Of a DNA stretch of 64,000 bases, positions 1 through 11,704 are shown piece after piece. The stretch covers positions 316,092,893 to 316,156,892 of the forward strand of contig JAUPFV010000002.1 of the NCBI GenBank assembly GCA_036936605.1, written 5' to 3'. The notes below the pieces were generated by a model. That model worked only from the letters and a program-made list of their open reading frames with translations. It was not told the origin of the DNA and did no database searches. Positions within the stretch are counted from its first letter, which is position 1; each line of letters begins with the position of its first letter. This stretch comes from Limnanthes douglasii subsp. nivea (taxonomy: Eukaryota; Streptophyta; Magnoliopsida; Brassicales; Limnanthaceae). The position numbers and the translations under genes were made by a program.

Positions 1-799
1 TATAAAATGAAAGTATTTATAGAAGCAGGTGGGCTTTTGAGGAGAGAAAGGCCTGAAGATAGTTTCCTTTGTTTGCCTATGGGTATTATTGGTAACATAG
101 GTGCAATTGTATTGAATCGAGAACTGTGACAGAATGTGAAGAGGCAAAAGGTATGATGAGAAACTTTGGAAAGCGTAATAATATCTCTAAAAAGATTTGG
201 TGACATAATTTTTTGTAAGATGACATCATCAATGAAAATGCGGGAGATTTTTTATTGGGATATGCACGATGACGTTGGGAAATTCGAAGGAATTTACTGG
301 CAAAAGTTTTTTGAAGAGCGTTGAAGTACGATCCATTTTTTGCAATTAATTAGTCAAGACTGAGGGCCTAACTATACTCGTATGATTGTTTTCAAAGAGG
401 ATATTTTAAGGATACAAAAAAGTTACTCTTATGATTGTTTTCGAAGAGGATATTTCGAGGATACAAAAAATGTCCATATGATGGTTTTCGATGAGATTAT
501 TTCGAAGAGGAAAAATTAAGGTTAGGCTAAGTTCTAGTCTTTGCTAACAAATTGCAAGGATTGGGGGGCTGTGTGAGTTTTGTCGAGGAGGTAAAGTGTT
601 ACAAAAAGGTTTGGCAAAAAGGATTGTTGTGAAAAAAAATTCGAGGTATAAGTTTACAAGACATAATGATTCTTTTGAGGAGGTCAAAAAGTTATTTCCG
701 ATGAGGTGTTTCATGAGGAAAATTAGAAGACAAGAAGAAATTCGAAGGCTTCATCACAATTCTTGTTTAAAATATTTTTACAAGGACTGGGGGGGCTAC
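1..799 (+). mobile_element. 3' untranslated end of a truncated Tat-lineage Ty3/gypsy element
   Basis: This stretch ends in a purine-rich tract (784-799, a run of seven G) directly followed by TGATAAGG, which reads as a polypurine tract next to a 3' LTR. The start of that LTR resembles the LTR start at 59092 (TGATATGG). No conserved retroelement protein could be read here, and the 68-codon frame at 596-802 runs into the G-tract and looks like chance. The region therefore appears to be the long non-coding 3' part of a Tat/Ogre-type element whose coding part lies left of the window. The assignment is inference from the PPT/LTR junction and the internal tandem repeat. Confidence 0.5.
382..520 (+). 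repeat. about 48-bp tandem repeat in retroelement 3' UTR
   Basis: Three consecutive diverged units start at 382, 431 and 478. Each begins ATGATTGTTTTC or ATGATGGTTTTC and continues into GAGGATATTTCGAGG-like sequence. Tandem repeats between pol and the 3' LTR are a known habit of Tat/Retand/Ogre elements. Confidence 0.7.
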
Positions 800-1144
800 T
801 GATAAGGAATAATAAAAGATAAGGGGGATATTGCAAAGAAACAATAAAGTTATGGAATGATTGTTAAGTAAATATTGAAATAGGATTAATTATAGTTAAA
901 CCCTTTAAGTAAGGGCCAAACTTGTAATTAAGAGGTAGTTAGACCCGTGGGGCCATCACTTGTATTATAAAAGGACCCCAGCAAATTTGAGAAAGATGGT
1001 TTATTATGATAATATTCTTTCTCTCTCTACATGTGTTGACTTTCTCTCTCTACAGTTTTAGTTATTAAGAAGTTGTGTTTACGAAATAATCCCTCTAAGA
1101 ATAGTCTAATACGAGAAACTCCTCCTTAAGTTCATATCTCATCA
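800..1144 (+). repeat. 3' LTR of the left-edge Tat element
   Basis: It starts TGATAAGGAATAATAAAAG immediately after a G-rich tract. It contains a TATA-like motif (TATTATAAAAGG near 963) followed by a CT-rich leader (CTTTCTCTCTC), and appears to end near CTCATCA at about 1144. The 5' LTR of the element at 59092 has the same TG start, a TATA motif and a CTCTCTCTC leader. The right border is approximate because the partner LTR is outside the window. Confidence 0.5.
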
Positions 1145-1982
1145 AGTAGGAGTCATTATTTATTTACCTATAACAACCATACACAATTAACCGTCATTTA
1201 ATAAATCAACAAAACGTTCTAATACTAAAAGACATTTTGTATCCCAGTTACGAAAAATGTATTATAATCCCACATATTAATTATCTAAATTACACATGTA
1301 TACTAAATTATTTTCCTATATCACCTGCATAAATTTTACTCGGCACACCATTCATTTTAAACTTCATGTCATAATTATTTTCATTTGTTAAATCTAACAC
1401 ACAATTACTATAAATTATTATAATATACATTATATCAAACACTTGACCATTCAACAGATCATAACCAACCTAATATGTATAGATTTTTAATAATAAATTG
1501 CGTACCTTGAATTCTTCTATTTTTCCAGTGTCCAAAATATTACGGAGAATAGTATTATACCACCAATGGTGTGAATGATGGGTATTTCTTATTCCATATC
1601 ATGCATTATTATTTTTTCTGACTGAAGATACATTTTTTCTCGATGTCGTGGTATTGCGATGGTGTATTTTTTCTAGCCGTTTTTTGAAGTTATTTTATAA
1701 AATGGTTGACTAAAGAATGATAGATTAATGAAATGGATATAGTAAAGATATTAGTGGAGGAAAAGAACTCGAGATACTAGTAAGGGATGTGGAGTATTTT
1801 AGCTGAGAGAGTAGTGGAAGAGATATTAGTAATGTATTTATAAAATATATAAACTTTGAGAGATTAGTGAGGAAGAATAAATAGATTGGTTAAAAGAGTG
1901 AGTAGTTTGGTTGATATAAAAGAAGGATAATATTTATAGAGAATGAGATAATAACAATATAATAAAAAAAAAATTAAACTAG

Positions 1983-2125
1983 CGCGGGTACTCGGTCAAT
2001 GAAGCAAAAACTATAAAATATAGTTGTTGTAGTCTGCAAAATTAGTCGGGTACTCGATTAATGGTGCAACGACTATAAAATATAATAATTACAATCTGCA
2101 ATATTAGCCAGGTATTGGACTAATC
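1983..2125 (+). repeat. about 62-bp tandem repeat, two full copies plus a partial
   Basis: Units start at about 1984 and 2046, with a partial third at about 2108. They share GGGTACTCG, then AATG-GCAA, then ACTATAAAATATA and a CTGCAA-ATTAG tail. The copies are clearly diverged, so this is an old local amplification. Confidence 0.7.
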
Positions 2126-2159
2126 TCTAAACAACATTTAGAAAAAAAAAATCATTTTT

Positions 2160-3400
2160 TCATATTCCTTATAAATACACCTCTCCATGAGCACTACGCA
2201 TTTATCATCTCTCAACCCAACTATTTCTTGTATAATCTCTCAAACCAACTTTTTTTAATATTCGAGCAAAGATTCAAATTTGATTTACTCAATATTTATC
2301 GGCGGTGGATCATTGGTGATTATGTGGGCATGATTTACTATGTCTATCTTTTTATTTGTATTATTGTTTGATCTATTTTATATTACTGTTTGTTTTAAAT
2401 TTATATTTTTATTCTTTTAATGGTACTAAAAATGACTTATTACTAGTACCCAACCTTCAGGACCTATATACTAATTTATGTTTTTAGTAATGATGAAAAC
2501 ATATATATGCACGATCTTTTAGATACTGGTATACAAAATTTAACCCTCGAAACAAATTATTTCCACATTAATAGTAATATTAGCACTAGTTCAACGTCTA
2601 CGACAAAAGACATTTTGGATATGGGATTACTTTTTTAAGATACTTGAATGAATACAAATATGTGTAATATTTGTATTACAAAAATTGTCCTATATATGGA
2701 GGAAAATAGTGGAATCAACGGTATGAGTATACACTTAGAACACACACACGATTATAGTTCTTTATAATCAAACCACAAATCTCAATATCGATGATGTATT
2801 TTTTTCACTAATAATGAATATAAAAATGAAATGATAAACTTTACCCTTTGTATGGTACATATTTTATTCGATTGATGAAATACTCAAATTGGATGGATAT
2901 GGAGGTAAATCCAAACCCCAAATGCATCATATGCAGCTTAATGAAATCAAAAGTTATGAAACATTTTAAAACCCAACAAAACTTATTAATGATACAATTT
3001 TTAGTTTTTCATGGAAAGTTTCATTGAATAGTGATATAAAAATATTTATTGACTTTGATGTACCTATATATACATTGGAAAATAAATTTGTATTTAGTAT
3101 GACCAAACTACAATACAAAAGTAAACGAACAAGACTGAATAACCATACACTTGAATGACTAGACTGCGGTGAACCATAAGATGTAAGACAAGGAATATGC
3201 AATGAAAATATATAAAAAAAACATATTCGATGAACTAAGTGATATTGAGAAAAAGCTTATGGATAAAGTTGGTGAGGTTCGTGAGGATGAAGAATGACTT
3301 GAATTAGAAAGTAAATTCTCGGTGAATAACATTTGTAATATAAATTTATTAGTGAATTTGTAATAGGGCAATCCAAATAAAATGATTTGAATTTGTAATA
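2160..3400 (+). repeat. dispersed repeat, copy I (related to 21540-22410)
   Basis: The segment shares several ordered anchors with 21540-22410: CTCTCAAACCAA, ATCATTGGTGATT, TTTGTAT(T/G)ATTGTTTGAT and, further right, GAGGATGAAGAAT. Order and orientation are conserved while the sequence between anchors has diverged. It is probably an old non-autonomous transposon family; I could not define termini or a target duplication. Confidence 0.35.
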
Positions 3401-4224
3401 TAAAATATTAAAAATAAATAAATAGAAAGGGTAAAAGTGGAATTAAAGTTGAGGGACCATATATGAAACAAAAACCATTTAACTATGGTAACACGTGACA
3501 ACACCAGGACAAAAACCACGTGCGGGAACTAAAATTATAGATTTTTTATAGTAAAAAAATCCTCACCCGTGATATTTCTGTTGAGGGACTAAATGGCAGA
3601 AAACGCGATAGTCGAGGGACGAAGCAACGATTTAAGCCAGGAACATTTATATAACACCTCACCTAAAATAGTATAAACTTTTAAATGCTTTAATCAATAA
3701 AAATTAGTTGTTATCCTTCAATCTCATAATGCAATAACGACTACTTATATACTAAAATGACAATGTCTCGATTCATATGTCCGAACACTATCGTACATGT
3801 AGTAGTAACACATGTTCACTCGAGGCTACAACATAAATTTTTAAAAATATAATGAAATATTAATAGTCGAATATAAACAATATGGAACTGATGAAACCAT
3901 ACGTATAACCAAGTCTGACAGAAAGAAAACATCAAAAGAAAAGTTACAAATATTAAGTAAGTTTTATAAGGGAAAATCCCAAATCATAACCAAAACCAAG
4001 AAAACACTAAGGTACCAGTCGAAGTAAATAATTCACAAAATTATCAAGAAACCAACCCAAACCTATAACACTTAGTCTATACAAGTTTTTATGTACTAAG
4101 AAAGTAACTAATCTAAAAACTAAGTTACATATTAGCTGACAATTACATCTTACTAATAAAATATGCTACACTTACTCTCTGTCATATATGAGACCAATAA
4201 ACATCAAGATTATGTTCCTTCTAG

Positions 4225-4275
4225 TGTGGTTTATTTATGTCTGAGGGTAATTTTGTAAAGTGTTTTGGAATTTTT
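4225..4275 (-). repeat. remnant of the 3' LTR of the minus-strand Tat element
   Basis: About 45 bp from TGTGGTTTATTTATGTCTGA matches the outer end of the LTR at 11322 and the solo LTR at 48600. The match then stops abruptly, so the rest of this LTR was deleted. Confidence 0.75.
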
Positions 4276-4898
4276 ACTTCATCTCTAAATTTGTTCTTGA
4301 ATCATATATGTCCATAACTAGAAACGCCTTAGTAAAAGAAGATTGGTTAAACTTTTTTGAGTTAAAGAAAGCACAAAAAGTTGCAAGAGACAAACGCATT
4401 GCTGTTGGTCTTCTCGCTTCGCCCAGTGAAAGAAATAATCAACCAACATTGAATACAGATCAAGGTTAATCTTGTTCAAAAACTTCCAAGGTTAGGAAAT
4501 TGTCATTTGAAGCAAACCTTTCACCTCTTCCATCCGGATCCTCTGTTCAGGAGTCCTAAAATCTTTTACCTAAGGAGAAAGTTGTATCTAGTGCGAAAGC
4601 CTTCGTATTTCATTGCAATGGGGTCAGACGCAGAGAAATATCCAGATAAATTAACTCCACGCCGAGTCACGCATCAATACAAGTCAAAATCTACCATTAC
4701 ATCTTCAAAGCCTTCCAGTTCGGAGGCAATAAAACATTTGCCTAAGGATAAACCATCTTGGCAATAATCCCTAGCAGAAACCAGACTATCCGAACAACCA
4801 CTTGCAAAACTATCTGAATAACCGTACAACCATATGAACAGCTTTCCACAGTAATAGAAGAAAAAATAAAGGACACTCTAGACGAAGCCCCTTTTGAG
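4276..4898 (+). other. unassigned segment between LTR remnant and antisense ORF
   Basis: Two short open frames occur (4260-4469 and 4507-4767, in different frames). Neither shows a recognisable domain. They could be decayed upstream exons or leader of the antisense ORF that begins at about 4899, but nothing in the sequence proves it. Confidence 0.3.
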
Positions 4899-5969
4899 AT
4901 GTCCAGTCAAACAGAAGATACAACTGTAGATCAGAAGGGCAAGACTAAGGTGGGTATGACTCATCCAGATGCGCTTCCGGAGAGTGTAGTAGGTAAAGTG
5001 GGGCCAAGCTTCAAGAAGGTCAATGTGAAGTGTTTGATGTCCTTTCAAAACATAGCCTACGTATACACCCACACTGCTGAGCTGGGTCGACTTCGGACTA
5101 AGTGGGAAATTCCAGAGTCTTTGAAAGTAAGAATTTCGATCACCCAGAAACCTCGTTGGACTGCAAGTCCAATGAACTGATGGTTTATATTGAAGTGTTA
5201 AATTGGGGACTCCGATTCCCTTTGGATCCAGAGATAGTCAGATACTTCCATCTAACTAAGCTATGTCCCAACCAAGTGAGCCTAAATTATTGGTATACTC
5301 TACTAGCGTGTATCATGACATCCAGGTTATCTAAAATTCCACTACCAATGGAATAGATTGTTGTTGTGGCAAACTTATGCAAAAATCATCAAATCCCCTT
5401 TTACCACTACAATAGAGGGAATGATTACAATGTGGTGAATGATCTACAGGAGTCCGAAAAGCCATGGAGGATGCCGTTCTTACTTATCAGTGGGGCTTGG
5501 GAAAATGGCAAGAAGATCAAGGTTGATTCAAACCCAAGTCAATTAACCAGTCGTTGGAAGAGCATTGGTGAGTTTCTCCGATCTTTTTTTTAATCTTTTA
5601 AATATTAAGTTTTTAATCTGAACTAACTCATACTTCTTCCTAGTGTTTCCGAAAGAGTTTTTGGACTATGTGGAGACATGTCATGATACCTTTGCCAAGT
5701 TAAACGCTTGGGCCTTGGAGAAGTGGGGCAATTCCTTTCACAATTGCTTCACGTCGGGGAACTACGTGAGGTCTTATCAATGGAACACCACAGGGAGAAG
5801 AGACCTCTCTTGGGAAGAGCTAACCACCTCTCTTCCGGCAGATATGATCCTAAGTAGGATAAAGGACAAAGATACCAAATTTTACTTGCCTTCCATGGCC
5901 AAATACCCCAGTCATCTGAACAAGATGAAAAACAAGAAAAAGAAGAAAGCCACAACAATTGATTCGTAA
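4899..5969 (+). pseudogene. antisense extra ORF of a Tat element (gypsy-type transposon domain), with a spliceable intron
   Basis: This ORF runs opposite to gag-pol and converges on the integrase end, as in Retand-like elements. The N-terminal part includes WEIPESLK. A frameshift near 5130 moves to the frame encoding LNWGLRFPLDPEIVRYF and PNQVSLNYWY, which resembles the plant 'putative gypsy type transposon' domain (Transposase_28, PF04195, by recollection). An in-frame TAG at 5354 and a clean GT-AG intron (5568-5643, donor GGTGAGT, acceptor CCTAG) follow. The second exon encodes VFPKEFLDYVETCHDTFAKL and ends at 5969 in a lysine-rich tail. The frameshift and stop make it a pseudogene. The function of these antisense ORFs is unknown. 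Confidence 0.75.
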
Positions 5970-5984
5970 TTGCTACATAATTAG

Positions 5985-6620
5985 CATGTTCTGAATAGTT
6001 CTGGACTCTGTGTGATGGTAAAGTATCTTCTATGCGAGTAATTGCATCCATCCCATATACCAAAGCAAAAGGAGACTCTTGTGTGGCAGCCCGATGAGTA
6101 GTTCGATAGGCCCACAATACTTCTTGTAAATAACTTGGCCACTTTCCTACAGCTCCTCTCAAATTATTCTTTAATCCGGATAAGATAGTTCTATCTGCAA
6201 CCTCAACTTGGCCATTTGCTTGAGGGTGGAAATGAGAGGAAAAAATTGTTGAATCCCTCTAGTGGTACAAAAGGCTTCCATATCTTTATTATCAAACTGT
6301 GGCCCATTGTCTGTAGTAATCTTCTGGGGAACCCCAAACCGACAGCATATGTTGGATAATATAAATTTAATAACTGCCTTCAAAGTGGTTCCAGCCAAAG
6401 GAGTTGCCTCTATTCACTTAGAGAAGTAGTCAATAGCAACTATGATTGTTCTACGTCCACCAGACACCATAAGAAGAGGCCCAATCAGATCCATACTCCA
6501 TCTGGCAAAGGGCACTGGTTCAGATATAGACTCCATATGAACTGTTGGTGCAAGAATTTCATTCCCATACTTCTGACAAGGATCACACTTTTTCACCAAC
6601 TCTTTAACATCTGCCATTAT
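5985..6620 (-). pseudogene. integrase fragment of the minus-strand Tat element
   Basis: Minus-strand frames encode the zinc-binding end (KKCDPCQKYGNE) and the start of the catalytic core (ARWSMDLIGPL, first Asp). The FGVPQKITTDNGPQFDNKD block holds the second Asp. The block KWPSYLQEVLWAYRTTHRAA lies downstream of the third acidic residue. A stop follows AIDYFSK at about 6412. A frameshift near 6200-6240 destroys the region that carries the catalytic Glu, and the protein breaks off after YSEHANYV, so the C-terminal domain is absent. The neighbouring plus-strand antisense ORF ends right at this breakpoint. Integrase would insert element cDNA into the genome; this copy cannot be functional. Confidence 0.85.
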
Positions 6621-6888
6621 ATTTGGCCAGTAGTATCCTGCTAATACGACCCTTCTAGTTAAGGCCCTATAGCCACAGTGTGCAGAACCTTCCCCATCAT
6701 GTAGCTCAAATAGTACAACTTGGGATTCTTCAAACCCTAAACAACGTAGGAGAGGCCTGGTAAAAGATTTTTTTGTAAATAACCTCTCTTAGTTTCAAGA
6801 AACAACGAGCTTTATACCTGATCTTTCTTGCCACAACTTTATCCGGAGGAAAAGTCCCATCAGAGATGTATTGGAGAAGAGCATATCT

Positions 6889-7863
6889 CTAATTTTTAGA
6901 CTGAATAACAAGTAAACTCATACTTTCCTCACTCTCTTTGTCCCGATCTGTCTGTATGGATGGACATTCTTGTACAAGAATCCATGGGCAGGATTCAGGA
7001 TAGGCTATAGTTTCCAAAGATTCTGCCAGAGTATTTTTCGATCTAGGAATGTGCTCATAGTAAATATTTTTAAAACTTGCGGAAACTTCTTCCAACATAA
7101 GCAAGTATTTAATCAACTGTTCTTGTTTTGCTTCAAATTTACCTTGAGCATGGTTAATGAGAAATTGAGAATCACTCATTAACCGGACTCTCTTAGCCCC
7201 ACATAGGAGAGCCAACTTAAAATCGGTTATGACTGCTTTATATTCAGACTCATTGTTAGAAGCTCTGAACCCCCAAAAAATGGCATGATACATCTTGTCA
7301 CCATATGGAGATGTTAGACAAACTCCATCTCAACAGCCCATAGTACTTGATCCACCATTAATTCAAACTACCCATTTTTTCTTAGATCTGTTTTCTGATT
7401 TCTGTCAGAAAGACATATCAGCATGAAATTCCACCAAGAAATCAGCCACCAAATGAGCTTTGATTACTGTTCAAGGCACAAAGTCAATATCATAATCACC
7501 CAACTCCACTAACCACTTGGTCATTCTGCTTGATACATCAGCTTTCTGAAGAACATTTTTCAAGGGGAAAGATGTTCGAACAACAATAGAATGAGCCTAG
7601 AAGTATGGTCTCATATTTCTTGCTGCAATTACTAAGGCCAATGCCATTTTTTCCAATTTCAAGTATCTTCAATCACCATCCAACAGACTCTTACCGATGT
7701 AATACACCGGACGAGGGTAATTGTCTACCTCTCTCGCCAGCACAACACTGATTGCATATTCTGATACAGTTAAATACACATAGAGCTTTTCCTCCCAACC
7801 AGGTTTGAAAAGATTTTTGGGTGAGGTTAAATGCTTCTTTATTTCAATAAAATCCTGGTCAGA
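6889..7863 (-). pseudogene. RNase H region (connection plus archaeal-type RNase H) of the Tat element
   Basis: Downstream of RT the minus strand can be followed, with several stops, through the RT-RNase H region (readable pieces VYYIGKSLLDGD and MTKWLVELGDYDIDF). It then enters an open 134-codon frame (6889-7293) with NNESEYKAV, LMSDSQFLINHAQGKFEAK and EHIPRSKN. The latter blocks look like the second, archaeal-like RNase H that is characteristic of Tat elements. That enzyme removes RNA from RNA-DNA hybrids during reverse transcription. Stops between 7300 and 7860 make the region non-functional. Confidence 0.75.
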
Positions 7864-8772
7864 TTATGGAGACCAATTAAAGTCTTTAGAATTTTTCAAA
7901 ACTTGGAAGAATAGAGCACATTTGTCTGATGATCTTGAGATAAATCTGTTCAATGCAGCCAATCGTCTTGTCAACCTTTGAACTTCTTTAACATTCCAAG
8001 GAGGGTCTATTGCTAGTAAGACATTAAGTTTATCTGAATCAGGCTGAATTCCCTTTTCATTTATTACGTAGCCCAAGAATTTCCCAGATCGGACCCCAAA
8101 TACACACTTCTCAAGGTTCAATTTTAAATTCACAGCTTCCAAACAGGAGAATGTCTCTTGAAGGTCAGATATACGTGAATCTTCATCCAAGATTTTAACC
8201 ATCATATCATCTATGTAAACCTCCATTTTCCTGCCAATTTTATTAGCAAAAGCTTTATTTACCAGCCTCTGATAAGTGGCCCCAACATTTTTCAATCCGA
8301 ACGAAAACACCTTATAACAATGAAGACCTATGTCTGTAATGAAAGTGGTGAGATCTTGATCCTTCAGATCTACTTGTATCTGGTTGTACCCTGAGAAGGC
8401 ATCCATGAAAGACAACAATTTGTTTCCAGATGTAGAATTCACCAACTGATTTATTCGAGGAACGAGATAAAGATCCTTAGGGCATGCCCTATTGAGGTTA
8501 GTGAAATCAATGCACATGTGCCACTTGCCATTATTTTTCTTGACTAACACAGGGTTGGCAGTCGACAAAGGGTACTGAAATTCTTTAATGTGACCCATCT
8601 TGGTTAACCGGTCAACTTCTTGGACAATCACATCTATTTTTTTCTTATAAAAAAACCTTCTTGGTATAATTGGTGCAATATCACTCAGGATTGACAACTT
8701 GTGTGAAATAATATATGTTGGAACTCCGGTAACATCACTATTGCACCATGCAAAAACATGTTGATTATTCAT
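7864..8772 (-). pseudogene. reverse transcriptase domain of the minus-strand Tat element
   Basis: A 302-codon open frame covers most of a Ty3/gypsy RT. The fingers include NPVLVKKNNGKWHMCIDFTN and RACPKDLYLVPRINQLV. The first catalytic Asp sits in SFMDAFSGYNQIQ, and the active-site pair in EVYIDDMMVK (YIDD in place of the commoner YVDD). The thumb includes LNLEKCVFGVRSGKFLGY. This is the best preserved part of the element, but it lies between stop-containing neighbours, so no complete polyprotein can be made. Minus strand and order (protease upstream, RNase H downstream) fit a standard Ty3/gypsy pol. Confidence 0.92.
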
Positions 8773-9108
8773 TAAAAAAAGATAACAACCGGTGCTTCAG
8801 TTTTGGTGCTAGCTTAGAACTAATCTTTACACTCTTTCCCTCTGCAAGGGAGTGCGTTTCAACCTCTTCAATTGTTATTATAACACTGGGATACTCCCTG
8901 GATCATTAATTTTATTCTCCTCAACAGAAGGCTCCAGTAGCTACTAATCTTTGTTAATTATGACTGCCGCTAGAGTTTTAGGAGCAAAGGCTATTGCATA
9001 GCATTCCCTGACTATCTTTTGACTGCTCAGGACAACACCTACTTGTCCCTGGACAACATATTTCAAGAATTGGTGTACCGTAGAGGTCACAACATGCATT
9101 ATGGAGAG

Positions 9109-9600
9109 CTAAGATCTCCCAAATATTGCGTTATACGATGTAATGCAATCCACTACAACAAACATCACTCGCACCATCTTTTTAAAAGGCCCATTGCCCA
9201 ACAATACTTCCTCTTTAAACTCCCCGATCACATCTGCAGAACTTCCTGTGAAGCCTAAAATGGTTATGTTTGAACGTTGAATAACTGATGGGTTTCTCAT
9301 TTGCTTGTAGGATCTTAAAAACATGATGTTTGCCAAACTGCCTGTATCAATCAAAATTCAGCGTATATCGTTCCCCCTATTGAAGCCCCTATTAGCACCG
9401 CATCCTCACGAGCTCCTGCAATGTCCCTCAGGTCATCCTCATCTAAAACTATAGATGGGAATGGGGATTGAAACTGATAGCTGGATATCCCACCATCCAA
9501 CTGGGTGGCCAAATTGTGAACATACCTCCTCTTTGATAAAGTGAAAGGTGCAGTCATTGTATATCCTCCAAAAATAGTTATTGATTCAAAAAAGCTGTTA
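9109..9600 (-). pseudogene. retroviral-type aspartic protease of the minus-strand Tat element
   Basis: The frame at 9109-9354 begins with the active-site motif MIDTGSLANIMF (DTGS) and ends VVVDCITSYNAIFGRS, the usual end of the Tat/Athila protease domain. The preceding frame (9351-9557) supplies the upstream part, LDEDDLRDIAG. The protease would cut the gag-pol polyprotein. The two frames are offset, which implies a small indel near 9354. The linker from about 8773 to 9108 toward RT has no long open frame. Confidence 0.85.
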
Positions 9601-9658
9601 TCACTCCCACCTAATTTCGACTAGGATCTGGATCTAGATACTCAGAGTCTACATCAAA

Positions 9659-11247
9659 TCATTCAACAATAACCATTGCACCCTCTTGTGCAGATGTCCC
9701 AGGATTTTTTGAAGGATCTGCTCGGGGAGCATTGGTTTGCGCATTATCCGATCTGTTTCCACTTTGCTTTGTAACGTAGGCACCCAACTTGCCCCTTTCA
9801 ATGAGGTTCTGGACCTCCTGCTTTAAGGCTATACAATCGTGAGTATCATGGCCTATGTCATTGTGGTATTGGCATAAACGAGTGCTCTGATTTTCTCTGG
9901 AGGAATGCAGTGCTGCTGGCTTTCTAAAATGCACCCCATTCTTAGTCTTGTCATAAATAGTAGCCACACTCTCCCCCAACTCAGCAAACCACTCAGGCTG
10001 AACCTATGCCCCCTCTTACTTCTGGTCTGTTGGCTCTGAGTTTGGTTGTATTAAGTTTACCTTGACCGATTGGACCCCTGTCCGATCTCCTTTGCCCTAT
10101 AACCGGATCGGTTAATAGCTGGAAGAGTTGATGTTGTAGTGGTAGATATCACTTGACGGTATACTCTTGTTTTCTTGGTATCTTCTATATTGATTTGTTT
10201 TCCCACTTAATTCAACAGACCACCCCAGGTCATAGCCTTCTTCTGAGTTACTGAATTGGCTAGATTCCCTGAATTTAAACTTTTTTTAAGGGAATCAATT
10301 GCAACTTGTTCAAAGGAATCAACTAGCCCATTTTTTGTATTCACAAACCGATTAATGTATTCTTGTAGGGACTCGTTTGGTTCCTGAGCACAATGGATAA
10401 TGATGTCCCCATTACCCTTGAACTTCTTACTTCTAATAAATTGCCTCCAGAAGGCAACCCAGAACGTATCAAAATTTCGTATACACCCATGAGGGAGACT
10501 GTTATACCATTTAAGGGCACTCTATGTGAAATTTTGGGAGAAGGCCCTACACAATAGCTTGTCATCATCGTTAAAATTCATCATAAAGTTCTTGAACTGT
10601 TCCAGATGGTTGTCCAGATCTCGACTCCCATCGTATTTCTCTATCTTGGAGCTATGAAACCTTTTAGGAAGATGTCCGGAGAGTATTTTTACAGACAAAG
10701 GCGATTGCCTTCAATTTTTATTGTGATTAAAAACAGTATCTTTATTAGGGGTTGTAAAAATTCCCGGTTCTGACTGAATAGCAAAGGGATCAATCAACAA
10801 CTGATCAATATGCTTGTGAGCTGACCCCTTACCCTGGTGCCTCTTAAGCATGCCATGTCTATCCCTCTTTCTTGAATGTTTTTTGGTTAGCCTCATTTTC
10901 TTTTTAGATCTTCCTTCATCACTACTTGAATATAATGTCTCTTCAAGTTCTGCCCCATTTGACGAGCTATTGGAGGATTCAGATGTAGAACTCTCAACAG
11001 GCTTGGATATATGTGTATTTGTTGAGGTGATGTGAGTTTTCAAAGATTTCTCATTGTCTCCAGGATTGTCAGTGTGGTGAAGTACTAACGCTTCAAATTT
11101 CTCCTTAATTCATTTTTCTGCTTGCTTTATCGCTCTCAACGCCTCTATTTTAGCCCTCAGATGGTCTCGCTCCTCGATGATATATTCCTTGTTTTCTCTT
11201 CTACCTTCTACCTCTGGAGGTGGAATATTCTGCTCATTCAGATCCAT
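9659..11247 (-). pseudogene. gag of the minus-strand Tat element
   Basis: A minus-strand ATG at 11247 opens MDLNEQNIPPPEVEGRRENK. A stop near 11113 interrupts before the charged, serine-rich block at 10711-11043. Between about 10250 and 10700 the capsid-like Retrotrans_gag region is readable in pieces (KIEKYDGSRD, ALKWYNSLPHG). The frame at 9659-9979 holds the nucleocapsid-like motif CQYHNDIGHDTHDCIALKQE, the non-canonical knuckle typical of Tat gag. Stops and frame changes make it a pseudogene. The homologous region of the element at the right edge (59551-61431) has the same motif order. Confidence 0.85.
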
Positions 11248-11297
11248 CCAAACTACTTTGTTTGTTGGTTTTGAATGTGAAATTTAGGCACCTTCGT

Positions 11298-11317
11298 ACT
11301 CCCACTATGCTCGCCAA
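11298..11317 (-). other. primer-binding site of the minus-strand Tat element
   Basis: On the minus strand TTGGCGAGCATAGTGGGAGT lies directly inside the 5' LTR. It resembles TTGGCGACTCCACTGGGGAC, which occupies the same place in the Tat element at 59455. Position and similarity support a tRNA primer site; the tRNA species is not certain. Confidence 0.6.
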
Positions 11318-11321
11318 TTGG

Positions 11322-11593
11322 TGTGGTTTATTTCTATCTGAGGGTAATTTTGTAAAGTGTTTTGGATGTTTTGTGGAATTTAATGTTTAGAGTGGTGGGT
11401 AGTGAGATAATTAAGCTGTGTGCTAGTAATAAATTCTGATTACCCTCATTAATGAAAGTGGTTGAGGTATTTATACTTAATTAATGACTCATGGGCTTAT
11501 TGGGTCAGATCATAAAGTCGAGTCAAGTTTAAGGACCCATTAGTAATTTGGTTTGAAGTGACCAAGAACTAGCTTAATCAATAATTAATACAT
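11322..11593 (-). repeat. 5' LTR of the minus-strand Tat element, inner part
   Basis: It matches the solo LTR at 48600-48870 almost throughout, for example TGAGGGTAATTTTGTAAAG, TTAAGCTGTGTGCTAGTAAT and ATTAATGAAAGTGGTTG. The LTR resumes at 19567 after the inserted MULE. Together the parts give about 400 bp, the same as the solo LTR. Confidence 0.85.
11585..11593. repeat. 9-bp target site duplication of the MULE (left copy)
   Basis: TTAATACAT here is repeated exactly at 19558-19566, immediately outside the right inverted repeat. Confidence 0.95.
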
Positions 11594-11630
11594 GGGCCAG
11601 GCTAGAAATAAGACACATTTTGATAGATCT
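11594..11630 (+). repeat. left terminal inverted repeat of the MULE
   Basis: It starts GGGCCAGGCTAGAAATAAGA. The reverse complement of 19521-19557 starts GGGCCATGCTATAAATAATA. Only positions 7, 12 and 19 differ over 37 bp. Confidence 0.95.
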
Positions 11631-11704
11631 TAAACCGCTGGATCTTATACCTATTTGATATATCTCTCACCTAATTTTGGACCAATTTACCCTTTTCAGA
11701 AAGC

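Larger units (their letters stand above)
1145..4224. other. gene-free AT-rich interval with diverged repeats
   Basis: No coding region could be supported on either strand. Short frames at 2966-3371 on the minus strand are low-complexity and show no family resemblance. The interval holds a short tandem repeat (1983-2125) and a dispersed repeat (2160-3400) related to one at 21540-22410. Confidence 0.6.
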
